Positions 32,521 through 44,500 of a DNA stretch of 64,000 nucleotides are shown one piece after another. Both the position numbers and the translations under genes were made by a program. The stretch comes from Marthasterias glacialis (lineage: Eukaryota; Echinodermata; Asteroidea; Forcipulatida; Asteriidae): the NCBI GenBank assembly GCA_911728455.2, contig OU452225.1, forward strand, positions 15,412,731 to 15,476,730. The letters are read 5' to 3'. Below the pieces are notes generated by a model. The model saw only the letters and a list, made by a program, of their open reading frames with translations. It made no database searches and was not told the DNA's origin. Within the stretch, counting starts at the first letter, position 1. Each line of letters starts with the position of its first letter.

Positions 32521-32586
32521 CTAGTTATCATCAAGCTCTGGATTGATGACGCTGACATTCTCATAGACTGCTGGTAACATGCATGA
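32521..32586 (-). CDS. Gene 2 last exon: C-terminal tail with YENV motif
   Basis: Sixty-six nucleotides after the acceptor TTGCTTACAG. It encodes [20 protein letters not shown] and a final N, then TAG. YENV fits the pY-x-N-x Grb2 SH2-binding consensus; vertebrate Tie2 also carries a C-terminal Grb2-type site (YVNT). The stop codon lies directly against the 54-bp minisatellite. The exon is conserved in gene 3. Confidence 0.8.
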   Translation of the reverse strand, partial: SCMLPAVYENVSVINPELDDN

Positions 32587-35500
32587 CTGTAAGCAATAAC
32601 ATTGATCAGAAAAGAAAAGAGGAAACAAAATCAACTTCGAGGTAAAAAAAAAAATCAATTTCGTGTTGTCCTTTCCTTAAATAAGATTTGAAAAGTGTAA
32701 CATTAAATAAGTAAAACGAGGTATTGCTGTGTTATGAATCATTAATAGGACTATGATTAAATTTGTAGGATGAAATGATTCTCCCAGAATCAACTGGTAT
32801 GATGGGAGCTTCGCTATTTACAAATTTTATTTCGAGATTTATGTTAAATCAATTGAAGAGTTATTTTATAAACAACTAACATAGAACTTACATTATCAAC
32901 TGGAGCATTTCCTATTTTCTCCAGCACTCCAGTGATCTCTTTGAAGCTTGGTCGCTTGTTTGAAGATCTCCTCCAACATCTCAACATCAATGCGTAACTG
33001 AATAATCAACACATGAACGGGTGTTAGGAACTGTTATTTTTCTCTAAGCAAAAAGCAAACATGCTGAAATGCACAAATGTTTTAGATTGGACACGAGGGA
33101 AATGCTAAGCGTAATTATTGGAATTTAATTCAAGTATCAAAGACACTGCATAAATATAAAGCAGTGGTGTTGACATCAAGGATGTAGACAACTTAAGGGT
33201 AGCTTGCTTTCTGAGAAAATATTCGATATTACCAATTATGAAAACAGGTAGACTCGAGAAGAGTCTCTAATTCTGTTTCCAAATCTTTATTTCTACTAGA
33301 ATTTCATGTCTTTATTATTTTATTCTTACATATCAGCCGGGCAGTTTTCAGGTTGAGGCATCCGGTATCCATCCAATAATTGATCAGCCAAGTCTTTGGT
33401 CTGAATACCCGGGTAGGGAGTTCCAGCTAAAAGTTTAACACAAATGCTATGTCATACACTCTTAAAACTGTCCGGGTCATATTTGACCAGGATTGGGTCA
33501 AATCTGACCCAGAATCCGGGTTCTATTTGGCGCGACCACTTCATGGTTACAGTGACCCGGAAAATGTGGTCAAAAGATTTGACCCAGAAATGGGTCATTT
33601 AAACTGACCCTTTTAAGGGTCAAGAAATACAACAATACCCCAAATTTGGTCAACTAAAATTACCCCAAATTCCGGGTCAAACATGTTGACCTAATTTTCC
33701 GGGTTTCAACCCGGAGTATGGGTCACATAAGACAAGCATGTCTTCCATGTATTACTGAGCATATTGTTCTATGGCAATCATATTTTTTAATTCTTAATTC
33801 TAAAACATTACGTTGTTTCTCAATTTTCTTTACAAATTGCCACATTTTCTTCATTTTCTTCATTTCTATGGTTATCAGTGATTCTTAAATATCAGATTAT
33901 TTCAGTAGGCCGCTGTTACCAGTACATACCGAATGTCACAATCTCCCACAGTAAGATTCCAAAAGACCATCTATATTTCAATCAAAATAGAAAATTGCAA
34001 ATATAAATCAAACAACTTATACATATAAAATTTTGTCACATAGTAACAACTATCAACTGATGTTTATAAAACATTTACACATGTTTGTCAAGGTGAATTT
34101 AAAGGTGAACATTTTGTGGCCTTAGGTTGACCTATTATAGATTAGGAGATACTGACTGGTGACCTTTCCTTTGTCTCAGTTTGCTTCATCTATGATTGAA
34201 GTAATAAGAGGTTCTATAATGAATAATTCATGAATGTTGACCTATGGATTAGGAGATACTGACTGGTGACCTTTCCTTTGTCTCAGTTTGCTTCATCTAT
34301 GATTTAAAATAAGAGGTTCTATAATGAATAATTCATGATTTGTGACCTATAGATTGGAAGAGACTGACTGGTAACCTTTCCTTTGTCACAGTTTGCTTCA
34401 TCTATTATTTAAGTAGTAAGAGGTTCTATAATGAATAGTTCATGATTGTTGGCCTATAGATTGGAAGAGACTGACTGGTGACCTTTCCTTTGTCACAGTT
34501 TGCTTCATCTATAATTTTAGTAAGAGGTTCTACAATGAATAATTCATGATTTGTGATCTATAGATTAGAAGATACTGACTGGTGACCTTTCCTTTGTCAC
34601 AGTTTGCTTCATCTATGATTAAAGTAATAAGAAATTTATTAATGAATAATTCATGATTTTTGACTTACACGTCACTTTTAGAGACATAACGTCGATGAGT
34701 CAAGGATTCGATGGCCAACCAGCGAACAGGAATCCGGGTCTAAATTAAAAGAACACTGCAGAGCTTGAATGATTTGCCAAACATTTGTATCAAACATTAA
34801 AGTGTCATGTATGCTTCAAAAATGGCGTTTGCTGATTTTCATCACATGGGATTTGACCGATTTTCAACACAAGTATCTGGGTTTGATTCTGTAGTTGTAG
34901 GGACGTAATTGTTACTGAGATTAAACCATAGGTCAATTTTAACTACTGGTTTCTCGAAGGAATAGGCCTAGAGTTTAGTCCAAACCCCTGCTTCACCTCA
35001 CCTTAGATTCCTGAACATAAACGTCTTCTCCTCTAGATAGTCCGAAATCAGAAACCTTAGCAATCAACTCTTCCCCAAGAAGTATGTTCCTCGTTGCTAA
35101 ATCACGATGAATTATCTGCAGGAATAGTAATGCAGCATTTTATTTAGTTAAAAATCTTCTTGAAATTACAATTAAGATTAATGACTAACATGAATTGCTA
35201 TCCAATAACATAAATATAAAACAACCACATAGCCTGATACTAATGTGTGATGGACTGGACTCCAACAATAATTGTTTTCAAAATAACTTACTCCTGCGTC
35301 AGAGAGATGTTGCATTCCTTTAGAAACGTCCACACCAAACTTCAGCAATTGTGACATAGTAACAGTAGATGCCCTGTACTTAGTCTGGTCCTGTTGTAGC
35401 TGAATAGGGCGGTTTTTACGCAGATAGTTACGTAAGTTATCCCCAGGAACAAACTCCAACGCAACGTACAGAGTTCCTTGATGCAAAAAATAAACATTGA

Positions 35501-38500
35501 GTGGACCTAAATGTCTTTTGATCACGGTATCACGGTTCTACAAAATCGAAACGTGTAAAACTTTCAAAATAAAGGTTTAACGCTCTCTGATCTGAAACTT
35601 ACTGAAGAAAAACGTTTCAAAAATTTGTTACTCAACTTGATTTGCATTCGCAGGTCAAGAAGTAAAGTCAAGCTCGACGGGCATTTCATACTAGATTTCC
35701 GGTTCTTTTTCTTAAATAACCCTAAGACTTCTAGTTACTAAAATGTTCCAATATAATTGTAAAAAAGAAAACAATATATTTTCATTTAGTTTCTCGTAGA
35801 TGTTGTTACTTTATTCATTTTTATTTATTTTAGTAGGGGGTGGTGTAGGAGTTGTATCTGAGACCAGATTTCTACGTTATTCTAGAAAAGTGATAATTTG
35901 CATGAATTATAATTATAGATATCCATACCTTCGTTAAAGCATGCACCCAATAAACCGACGACATTTGGGTGTGTCCCAATTACTGTCATAGTCTGAAATT
36001 CTTTCAAAAAGTCATCTGCGGCATCATCAGAGGCACCAGCTGGAAAGAAATTCCGTTAATAAAAATGAATGTTATCAACAAACAATGGAAACTATTGAGA
36101 ACCAACACTAAAACGGGTTGCATAAGACTGAACAAAATAGAGGTAGCTTTATTAAAGTAATATACTGAATTATTATTGACCTTTGAGCATTTTGATGGCT
36201 GCTTTGTTGACTTTTCCTTTCATCTTAATTCCACCAAGTCGTACTTCTCCAAAGTTTCCTTTTCCGAGTATCGTATCTTCAACAATCAAATGTTTCCATT
36301 GAAGATCCCAGTCGACTGCCCACTGTGGAAGACCAACATCTTCATAGACAACTATATCTTCAGTCAGATCCACTTCATTTGATAATGGTTTTGTTACCAC
36401 AGGTTTGGGACGAGTTCTGGACAGATCCTTTTAAGCCAAAATACAATACTATTATCAATATTTATATCGGTATTGGAATCTGTACTTGAAAACACAATTC
36501 ATAAACCTAATTAACGCGTACAACACTTCCCGAGTGACAGCTTGTAACAATTGTGTACAAGTGAATATAAATTTAATTTGGGAAGAAATGTTTACCTCTT
36601 ATCAAACCAATCACAGTATTGGACATGATACAGTGTTATGTTATGCAAACTAGGTTCTTATAATATAAACAATTTTGATTAAGCTATAATTTTCTCTCAC
36701 CATTCCTACAACCTGTCCTCTTGAGCCTGCTAGAGCATTCCTGTGACCTTTCCTCCACTTCAGGCAGATGATGATTAAAATCGGTACGAGAATTAAGATA
36801 ATAACTCCAAAGACGATAAGTGGCACAATCAATGGTGCGTTTCCACTCAATTGAGTTTTGACTGAAAAATAAATGATTATCCTCATCATGTAAAATGAAA
36901 AACAAACAATTCCATTGATTTAGAGGTCAAATAACGCTGCTGATGGCTGGATGAAAAAGTTTAATTTCTTATATTCTTTGAAATAGTTGTTGTATTAAAG
37001 GGAACACAATTCAAAACAATACAATCAAGCAAGTACACCTTTAACACAGCAGAATCAACAGATATATACAAAATCAAACTATTGAAGTTAGAGTATTAAT
37101 TTCAGGAATCATTTTCAGCACTCAATTATTTGCACCAAAGCTCTATGTAAATGACCTTAATAGACCGATTGCGTGACACGCATCACATGGCCTATTGTGA
37201 GTATAAAATGTAAACATGCACGACGTCCTCCACAGGAAAGTGCGGTACGGTACACGATGATTGTTGGATTTGTTTTACTTCATCGAGACTTTTCTTGCTC
37301 GAAATCTGTGAAAAATATTCCAGAGTTTGTACCAGAGACCCTCGAGTGGCTGAATAAAGCCAGTAAGGACAGTTCCAGCAAGTCTTGGAAATTGTACAAG
37401 TAACGTACAAATGTGCACGATGTGTAATAGTGCACGACGGAACGTTTGGGCCAGACAACCGTGATCCCACACTTTTCAACACAAAAATCTCAAAGTTTTG
37501 AAGCTGAAATCATCCAAAGAAATTGCTTTCCAAAACTATGTGATTCCTTTGCCTATTTGAAATTTCGCAAGGCTAGGTATAAATGCTCACTTTTTCCAAC
37601 GTTCTTTACCCTTTTGTTTGGGCGTGATTTAGGCCAACAATTACAAACAAAATAACAGGCTATAGTCGTCCGACGCCGGTAGTGCATGACTAAAAAAAAA
37701 CCTCTTTTTATTCGAATTCTGTTCAATTATAAAACAGAGATGTGATTGAAATTAATGCCACAACAAACTACTTTAAATAATGGGGCTGATTAACTAATTC
37801 ATTACAAAAGTAAAATCGACTGTTTTTGTAATCACTCCGTATCACGGCATATCTCTTTACACATATTTTGCCATCAGCTGATAAGGCGTTATACCCACAG
37901 GAAGTCACGTGATCGCACGTTAACATTGGTCGCACAATCGGTCTATTATTAAGAGCAGAGTCATCATGACGTGCTTTTGTTTACAATGTGTACACTGTTT
38001 CAGTGGTATACTCTGTAAATGTTCTCAGTTCAATGTGCTACCAAATCAAATATGCTATCGTCTGTTCATCTTTACAATTGCTCGAAACTTGAATTTTAAT
38101 ATCGCTTAATGTTTATTACCTGTAACTGGAGGCGAATAAGTGACAGTTGCATCCTGTAATCATAAAAATAAAGAGTGATCCATTCTTAATAAGATAGTTA
38201 TAACTGTTATCAATCATATAAATGTCTTCAACTTTGTGACACAAGGCATCCATTAATGTGATGAATGTCTTCTTTGTTTCTTTCCAATTCATGATAAATG
38301 CTTACCGTCCCGTTTCCTCTGCTAACCGATCCAACACGAATGGCGTATGTTGCTCTTGTGTCTAGTGGTGCGTTGTAGTAGCCGCCATACCTTCCACCAT
38401 CTCCAACTACAAAAGAGTCTTGAATCATCTGCTTGGATAGTTCAGCTGCAATGTAGTCATCACGAGAGGCATCATAATGGATGGGATCTAAAGCTTCTCT

Positions 38501-41500
38501 CTTCGCCTTGGATTCAGTCTTCTTCACATGAATCACGTAGGATCTGAAGTGAGAGTTACAGTGTCTTGGTATTGACCCAGTTCATCTGACGTCATCATCA
38601 CAATAATCTTGGTTGCGCCATTTTGGTGGTCAATGTCACTGAGTTATTCAGTGAAGTGCGCATTTTAGGAGACGCGGTGTTTACAAGTAAACCTATTGAC
38701 CACCAAAATGGCGAGGGTGGCACAGTCGGCGCGTGTGACGTGCGTGCAAGGGGTCAATAGTGTTAAAATTAATATGGCCAGCACTATTAAATATAAATCG
38801 AATTGCAAAGTTGTATTCTTATGTAGTTTTTTTGTAGTTGGATGATTGGACCAACGTTTGGCGCATGTCACATACTTATTATCAATGTCTAACATTCTTC
38901 AAGCTGAAACACTTACGTAACGTAGTCATCATCAATGGCTGGCTTGATATTGATGGTAACTGTAGTGGCAGTTGCTTCATTTGGATTTACATTTGGTGTC
39001 AGTGGTGAAGGAGGGTCTGTAACGGACGATTAGCAGACAATTAAAGGGATTATAAAACAGGTTATTACATCTAGATCCAAGCCGCATAAAGTTTTCTAGT
39101 TTTGCATTATTTATATAACTGGTTTCTCATTGAAAAAAAAAGGTCGGCCTCTATGTTTTTTTTCTTCGAACAATCGACCAAAAATAAAGCTAAGCTACAC
39201 CTACACAAAGTAAACACAACATTGTCCTATCATCAACAGTGATCAAAGATAATGTTCGTTGGTGAAAAAGAAATTAAAAACACTACACAAAATTAGTAAA
39301 ACAAAAACAGCAAAGGAGCAGATTCTTAAGACATGGATTGACAGTTATAATACAGATTCCAAGTCTAAATATATGAATACCTAAATGGTTTTCCCAGGTC
39401 CTCCAGTAAAAAAATGACGTACAACATGGCAGACTTAGTCAAATTTTTATTCTGATTCTGATTCTTCAAGTTATTGTCCTGCAGCATTTTGAAAAACACA
39501 AAGGACTCCCGTGGAACAGTGTTTCCAAATTCAGTTTAGCAGCGCCTAAACACTTTTTGCATAAAGGCCAACCACTGTTCAAAATTACTTTCAAATAACC
39601 ACCCGAAGTAGGTGAGCGAGAAAAGCCTACCGTGCAATCTCCAATCCGCCCCGCCCCAAACCACTTCTGATGATTGCCACCAGTTTACGAATTCCGTTTA
39701 AAAACAGTTTTGTTATCTTAAATATACATGTAATTAAAGAGCAAAGGAAGATAAACAAAGAATCTTTTTAAATTGACTGATCTATTGAAGGAAACACTGC
39801 AGTACCTTCCAGTGATTTCGTGAACACTTCCAGTACTATCGGGCTTCCAATGAACATTTGGTTCCTTGCCGAAACCGTGAACTCATATTTTGTTGTTGGT
39901 TCCAGATCGTTGGTGGTGACTCTTTCAATCCCAACTTCAAATCTAAAATATGCACTATCTGCAATAAAATCCACCCGGTGACGTTTCTCCACAGCTCGGT
40001 GTTCCACCTGGTCAGTAAAAGAATGTGTGAGTAATAAAGAAGTTTTTGTATAGGATATTAAAATTTGCATTAAGTTGAGGTTTGACGAAAAGGGGGAAAC
40101 AATTTAGTATAACTATCTTTGAGTTGCACATTGAATAATCTTTTGCTGAAAATGAGTAAATTTTCAACATTTTATGTCCACTTGTCTGTACTGTTTAAAA
40201 ATAACCCTTTGTTTTTACTTCAGCTTAGAAGATTTTCATCATAAAACTTAATTTTGTTGGCTACAGTAATCTCCTCACTCTACCAAATTGGTACATACAA
40301 TGTACTTCATGATTTGTCCATTCGGGTTCAGCGGTGGATCCCATTCCAAGGTAACTGACTTATCAGTTTGATCCGTCGTCCGAAGATTCTCTACTGGACC
40401 AGGAACTAAAACAGAAAAACATTCTTTATAAGTCTGTAGTTTCTGAACATAATGCTCGTATATAGGAACACTGATGTAAACAATGAAATTAATACTAATG
40501 TTGTGTATAACTTCAGGTTCTACTGTGCGTTTTCATTCGTGACAAACAGTTACCTCCTATTTTCGTTGTTCCAATGACGTCAGTGCTCCAGTCACCATTA
40601 CCTGCAGAAGTCTTGGCTCGAACCTTTTTCGTTTGAAATAAAAATGGAACTATGCTATGAAAAATTCAAGACGTTTGTCCTCTTCACAAATTTGTTGAAA
40701 ATACACTTTCTGAAAGCGTAACAAAATACACAAAACATACCTTTGTGAAGTAATTGACACTTGCCAGGAGGTTCTCAATGACTTCACACCAACATGCCTG
40801 TGGATTTTTTCCACAGAACTCTGCAAAATACTGAGTATACAGTGCTTAACACCATCGGTGTATGGGGTAAGACAAAAAACAATATTCTTTGTCCCAATTG
40901 CAAATTTAACATCTATTAACATTTTTGGGGTACCCGCTGCTGAAATATAAAAATCGACCTGCCTCTAGCTGCCGGGCAAGCTTGGTGGTCTAGTGGTAAG
41001 ACATCTGCTCTAGAATGGTGGGGGTCCCCTGTTGGTTCAAATCCCAGCCAAGTGATATGCCTGTGTATTTTTTCACAGAACTCAAGAAAGTACCGAGTTT
41101 ACAGTGCATGGGTGTTTGAGTAAAACAAACAATATAATTAAACATTCTTGCAGATGTTTGTGCAGATCATAATGCTGTGGAAAATACAACTTCTGTAAGG
41201 GTAGCAAAAAACACAAAACATACCTTGATGAAGTAATTGACATTTGTCATGAGGCCCTCTATACGATACTTCAGTGACGTCATACCAACGTCTGTCTTTA
41301 TGGTTGCTGATGCTTCACCTTCCATGGATGACCAGTAAGAGATATCATAGTTGATTATGATTCCATGGGGAGGATCAGGCTCTGTCCACTCCACCGTGAT
41401 CGAACTTTCATCAGTGTTACTGACCTTGATATCCGTAGGTGCGGGCGGAACTGTAAACAAACAATTTATGTCACAAAACTCTTCACAAAATGTGTACGTC

Positions 41501-44500
41501 AACTAAGTCAAATAACACTATTGTTTAAGTTAACGTCTTTTTGATTGTGATTACAATCATTTTTACCGACTTTTTAATTGACTGTTCTTACAGACCGACC
41601 GATTACATTGTAATGTTTTTTGTTTTTTTTAAATATTGTTCTTCTTTTTTTTTTAGCCTTTTAAAAAATTCTTTTGTGCAAAGAAAACCTAATTTTATCG
41701 TGTTATTTTAAACTGCTTGTATCATGTTACTGGGACCCATGGGAGATCAGTGCTTCGTAAGAAGAAATAAACAAATAAAAATAAATAAACGTAAGTTAAG
41801 TAAGTTAACCCAAAATAAAAAAAATAGAACAAATTATTCGAAAATAAGCATTTTCTGAAAAAAGAGTGAGCAAAATTAATCATATTTTGAACATTACATG
41901 TATTCATATGAAGATGATTTGATAAATGTTGAATTTATTTTGTCACTTTGGCAGGATATAACGGCAAATAATTTAATACAAGAGGTGCACATAGGACTTA
42001 TTATACAATATGTACATTGTCCTTCACTCGCCTGGTAGATGGTTTAACAACATCCTACAGTAACATTGATCCAAGATCATACCCAAGAATAAGCCAGATA
42101 ATCAGATCAATGTTTATCAATGTCAGATTAATGGAATGAATGTGATTAGTTTGAAATTAATGTACTTCTTCTTGATGAAAGGATGGACGCAGAAAGAAAA
42201 GCCCATGAACAATACAATGAAGAACATTTCGTGTTTTTGTTCTGGATTTAGCTTGCAAATGTGAATAGTTTTATGGTGTAGGCCCCCTAATACTGAAACT
42301 GTACATGACACGAATGGTGGAAAATAGAATGGTGGAAAATAGGAAATGCTATCTTGATATCCCTACCTCCTTCGGCTGTTCTTGTAATAATACTGTTGCT
42401 AAACGGCCCAGTACCTTCACTGGTGTAGGCTGCAACCTGGAAGTTGTAATCAGTGTATAGTATTAAACCATGGATCGTCACCATTGAGCTTGAGGTACTG
42501 GACTGCTCAGCTTCACTGTCAGGCATAGAGCCTACTTGAGTCAGCTTGTATGTGTACCCTGTGATGATACCACCTCGACCTCCACACGGTGGCTCACTCC
42601 AAGAGAAACTCAAACTGGTATCAGTGGTACTGTAACTCAGCACATCAGTTGGGGCTGCCGTCGGTTCTACAGTAAACAATATTTTTGATAAAGTCAAATG
42701 TAGCATATACTTTTACTGGGTTCTTGTCATAAAAACTACAGGGAGCACATGCAATGTCACGCACGGAACTCCGCTGACCCACTATGAGCGAAAATCCCTA
42801 TGGGTCAATTGCATACGAATGTCCACTTAGAAAATGTTTGCCGTGTAAACTGATGAGTGACCAGTGTAAAGGAATGGTCCTCGCCATTTTCTCAATGGTA
42901 AAAAATGATCCTTGTCGGACCGTGTCGCATGGTTTTGTACGCCCTCTAGTTCTTATATATAACTCTATGGCTCTTGTGTGTGTAGACCAAACAGACTTGG
43001 AGGAGACAACACCCTGGTAAGGTTTTAAAGGTTATGCTTATACTTTTCATGAAAACAGCGATTCGAGGTCTGTTTACTTATTCACTTGCAAACAAATTCG
43101 GATATAAGCAGTACTTTGATGTATTCAATGTGACATCGCGCATGATTGCCTGATAGTATCATTACATCAATTATTGTTAGCTGCGCTACGGTATGATACT
43201 TTATTTTATGGGAGTAATGTATCATCCGTTTTACTACATTTGTGACTTTGACTTCTTGGTCATCAAAACAAATCAAACAAAATCTTAGTTATATTCACAT
43301 TTTAGAGGACTTTTTTTTATTGTTGATAAGATGGAGCCCTACTTGAAGTGTCCCACTTGATCTTGGATTTGCTGTCAGCGGAAAACTGGGCAAGTATAAG
43401 AAAGTTGTCAGGTGAAGTAATCTGCTCATAACAATCCCATATGTAGCAAAATACACCTGTTTTATAATTACAAGCTGGTGCTCTGGTTCTACAATCCATT
43501 GTTCATCATTTTGATGAATGATGGGTCTAATCGTTCCGGTTACAAACCATGTATCTTCCCGTACATGTTCAGCGCATTTGGACTTATTATAAATACATGT
43601 ACAAAAAGATGAAATCTGTCAGTAATTACCCACCAAACGTTTTAGAACATCGAAATAATAAGAACAATGGATTTCTATCACAAAACCATCCTGGGGAAGA
43701 GGATAAACTCTTACCTGTGGTAGCAGTCATTACTTCCCTGGTTGCTGCAGTGCTATAAGATAACCCAAAACGAGCTTGAACTTTCACTAGGTAAATGGAG
43801 TTAGCATCAAGATAACGTATAGTCGTTGACGTTGGTTGACAGGAACAATGGTTGTTAACTGGCGCTATTGATGAGTCGATAGGTTGGCAATTGTCTTTGT
43901 TTATTTGTGAGTATTCCACTCTGTATTCATCTGCGCATGTTACTGCATCCCACTGGAGGGTTATTTCTGACGGTTCATCAGACTTCGCAATCTGGAGATT
44001 CACTGTGGCTGTGATGACCCCTGCACGAATGTCAATAAAAATGTACGTTTTTTAAAAACTTGTGATACTTTTTCGTTTATTTTGAGAAACCAGTTCCCCA
44101 TGTAAGAAGTTATCAGATTAGCCTACAGTTTTTTAGAGCTTAAATTATAGGAATGTCATCCAGATATTTGGCAAAGTATTTTCGACAGTACTTAATTATG
44201 TTTTCGAATTCCCGAGAGTAGACCAGTGACGATACTGATGACTAGATTGACCGCTAAGAATATCTAGAGTTGTAGTTATTGGGGATATAATCACATCACA
44301 ATGTTCAAGTCTTGATATCAGAGAGTATTTAACTGTATATATTTGAAAGACTCGTTGCCAAAAGAAGGAGAGTGGATTTTTGGAACCAGACAAAACTTCC
44401 AGCCCAAGTACGCTGTAACACACTGTAGTAATAAGAGAATAAACGTGTGGTGAAGAAGTTTTCAACTAGTTGTTTAATTAAACACGCTGAGGCCTGGTTC

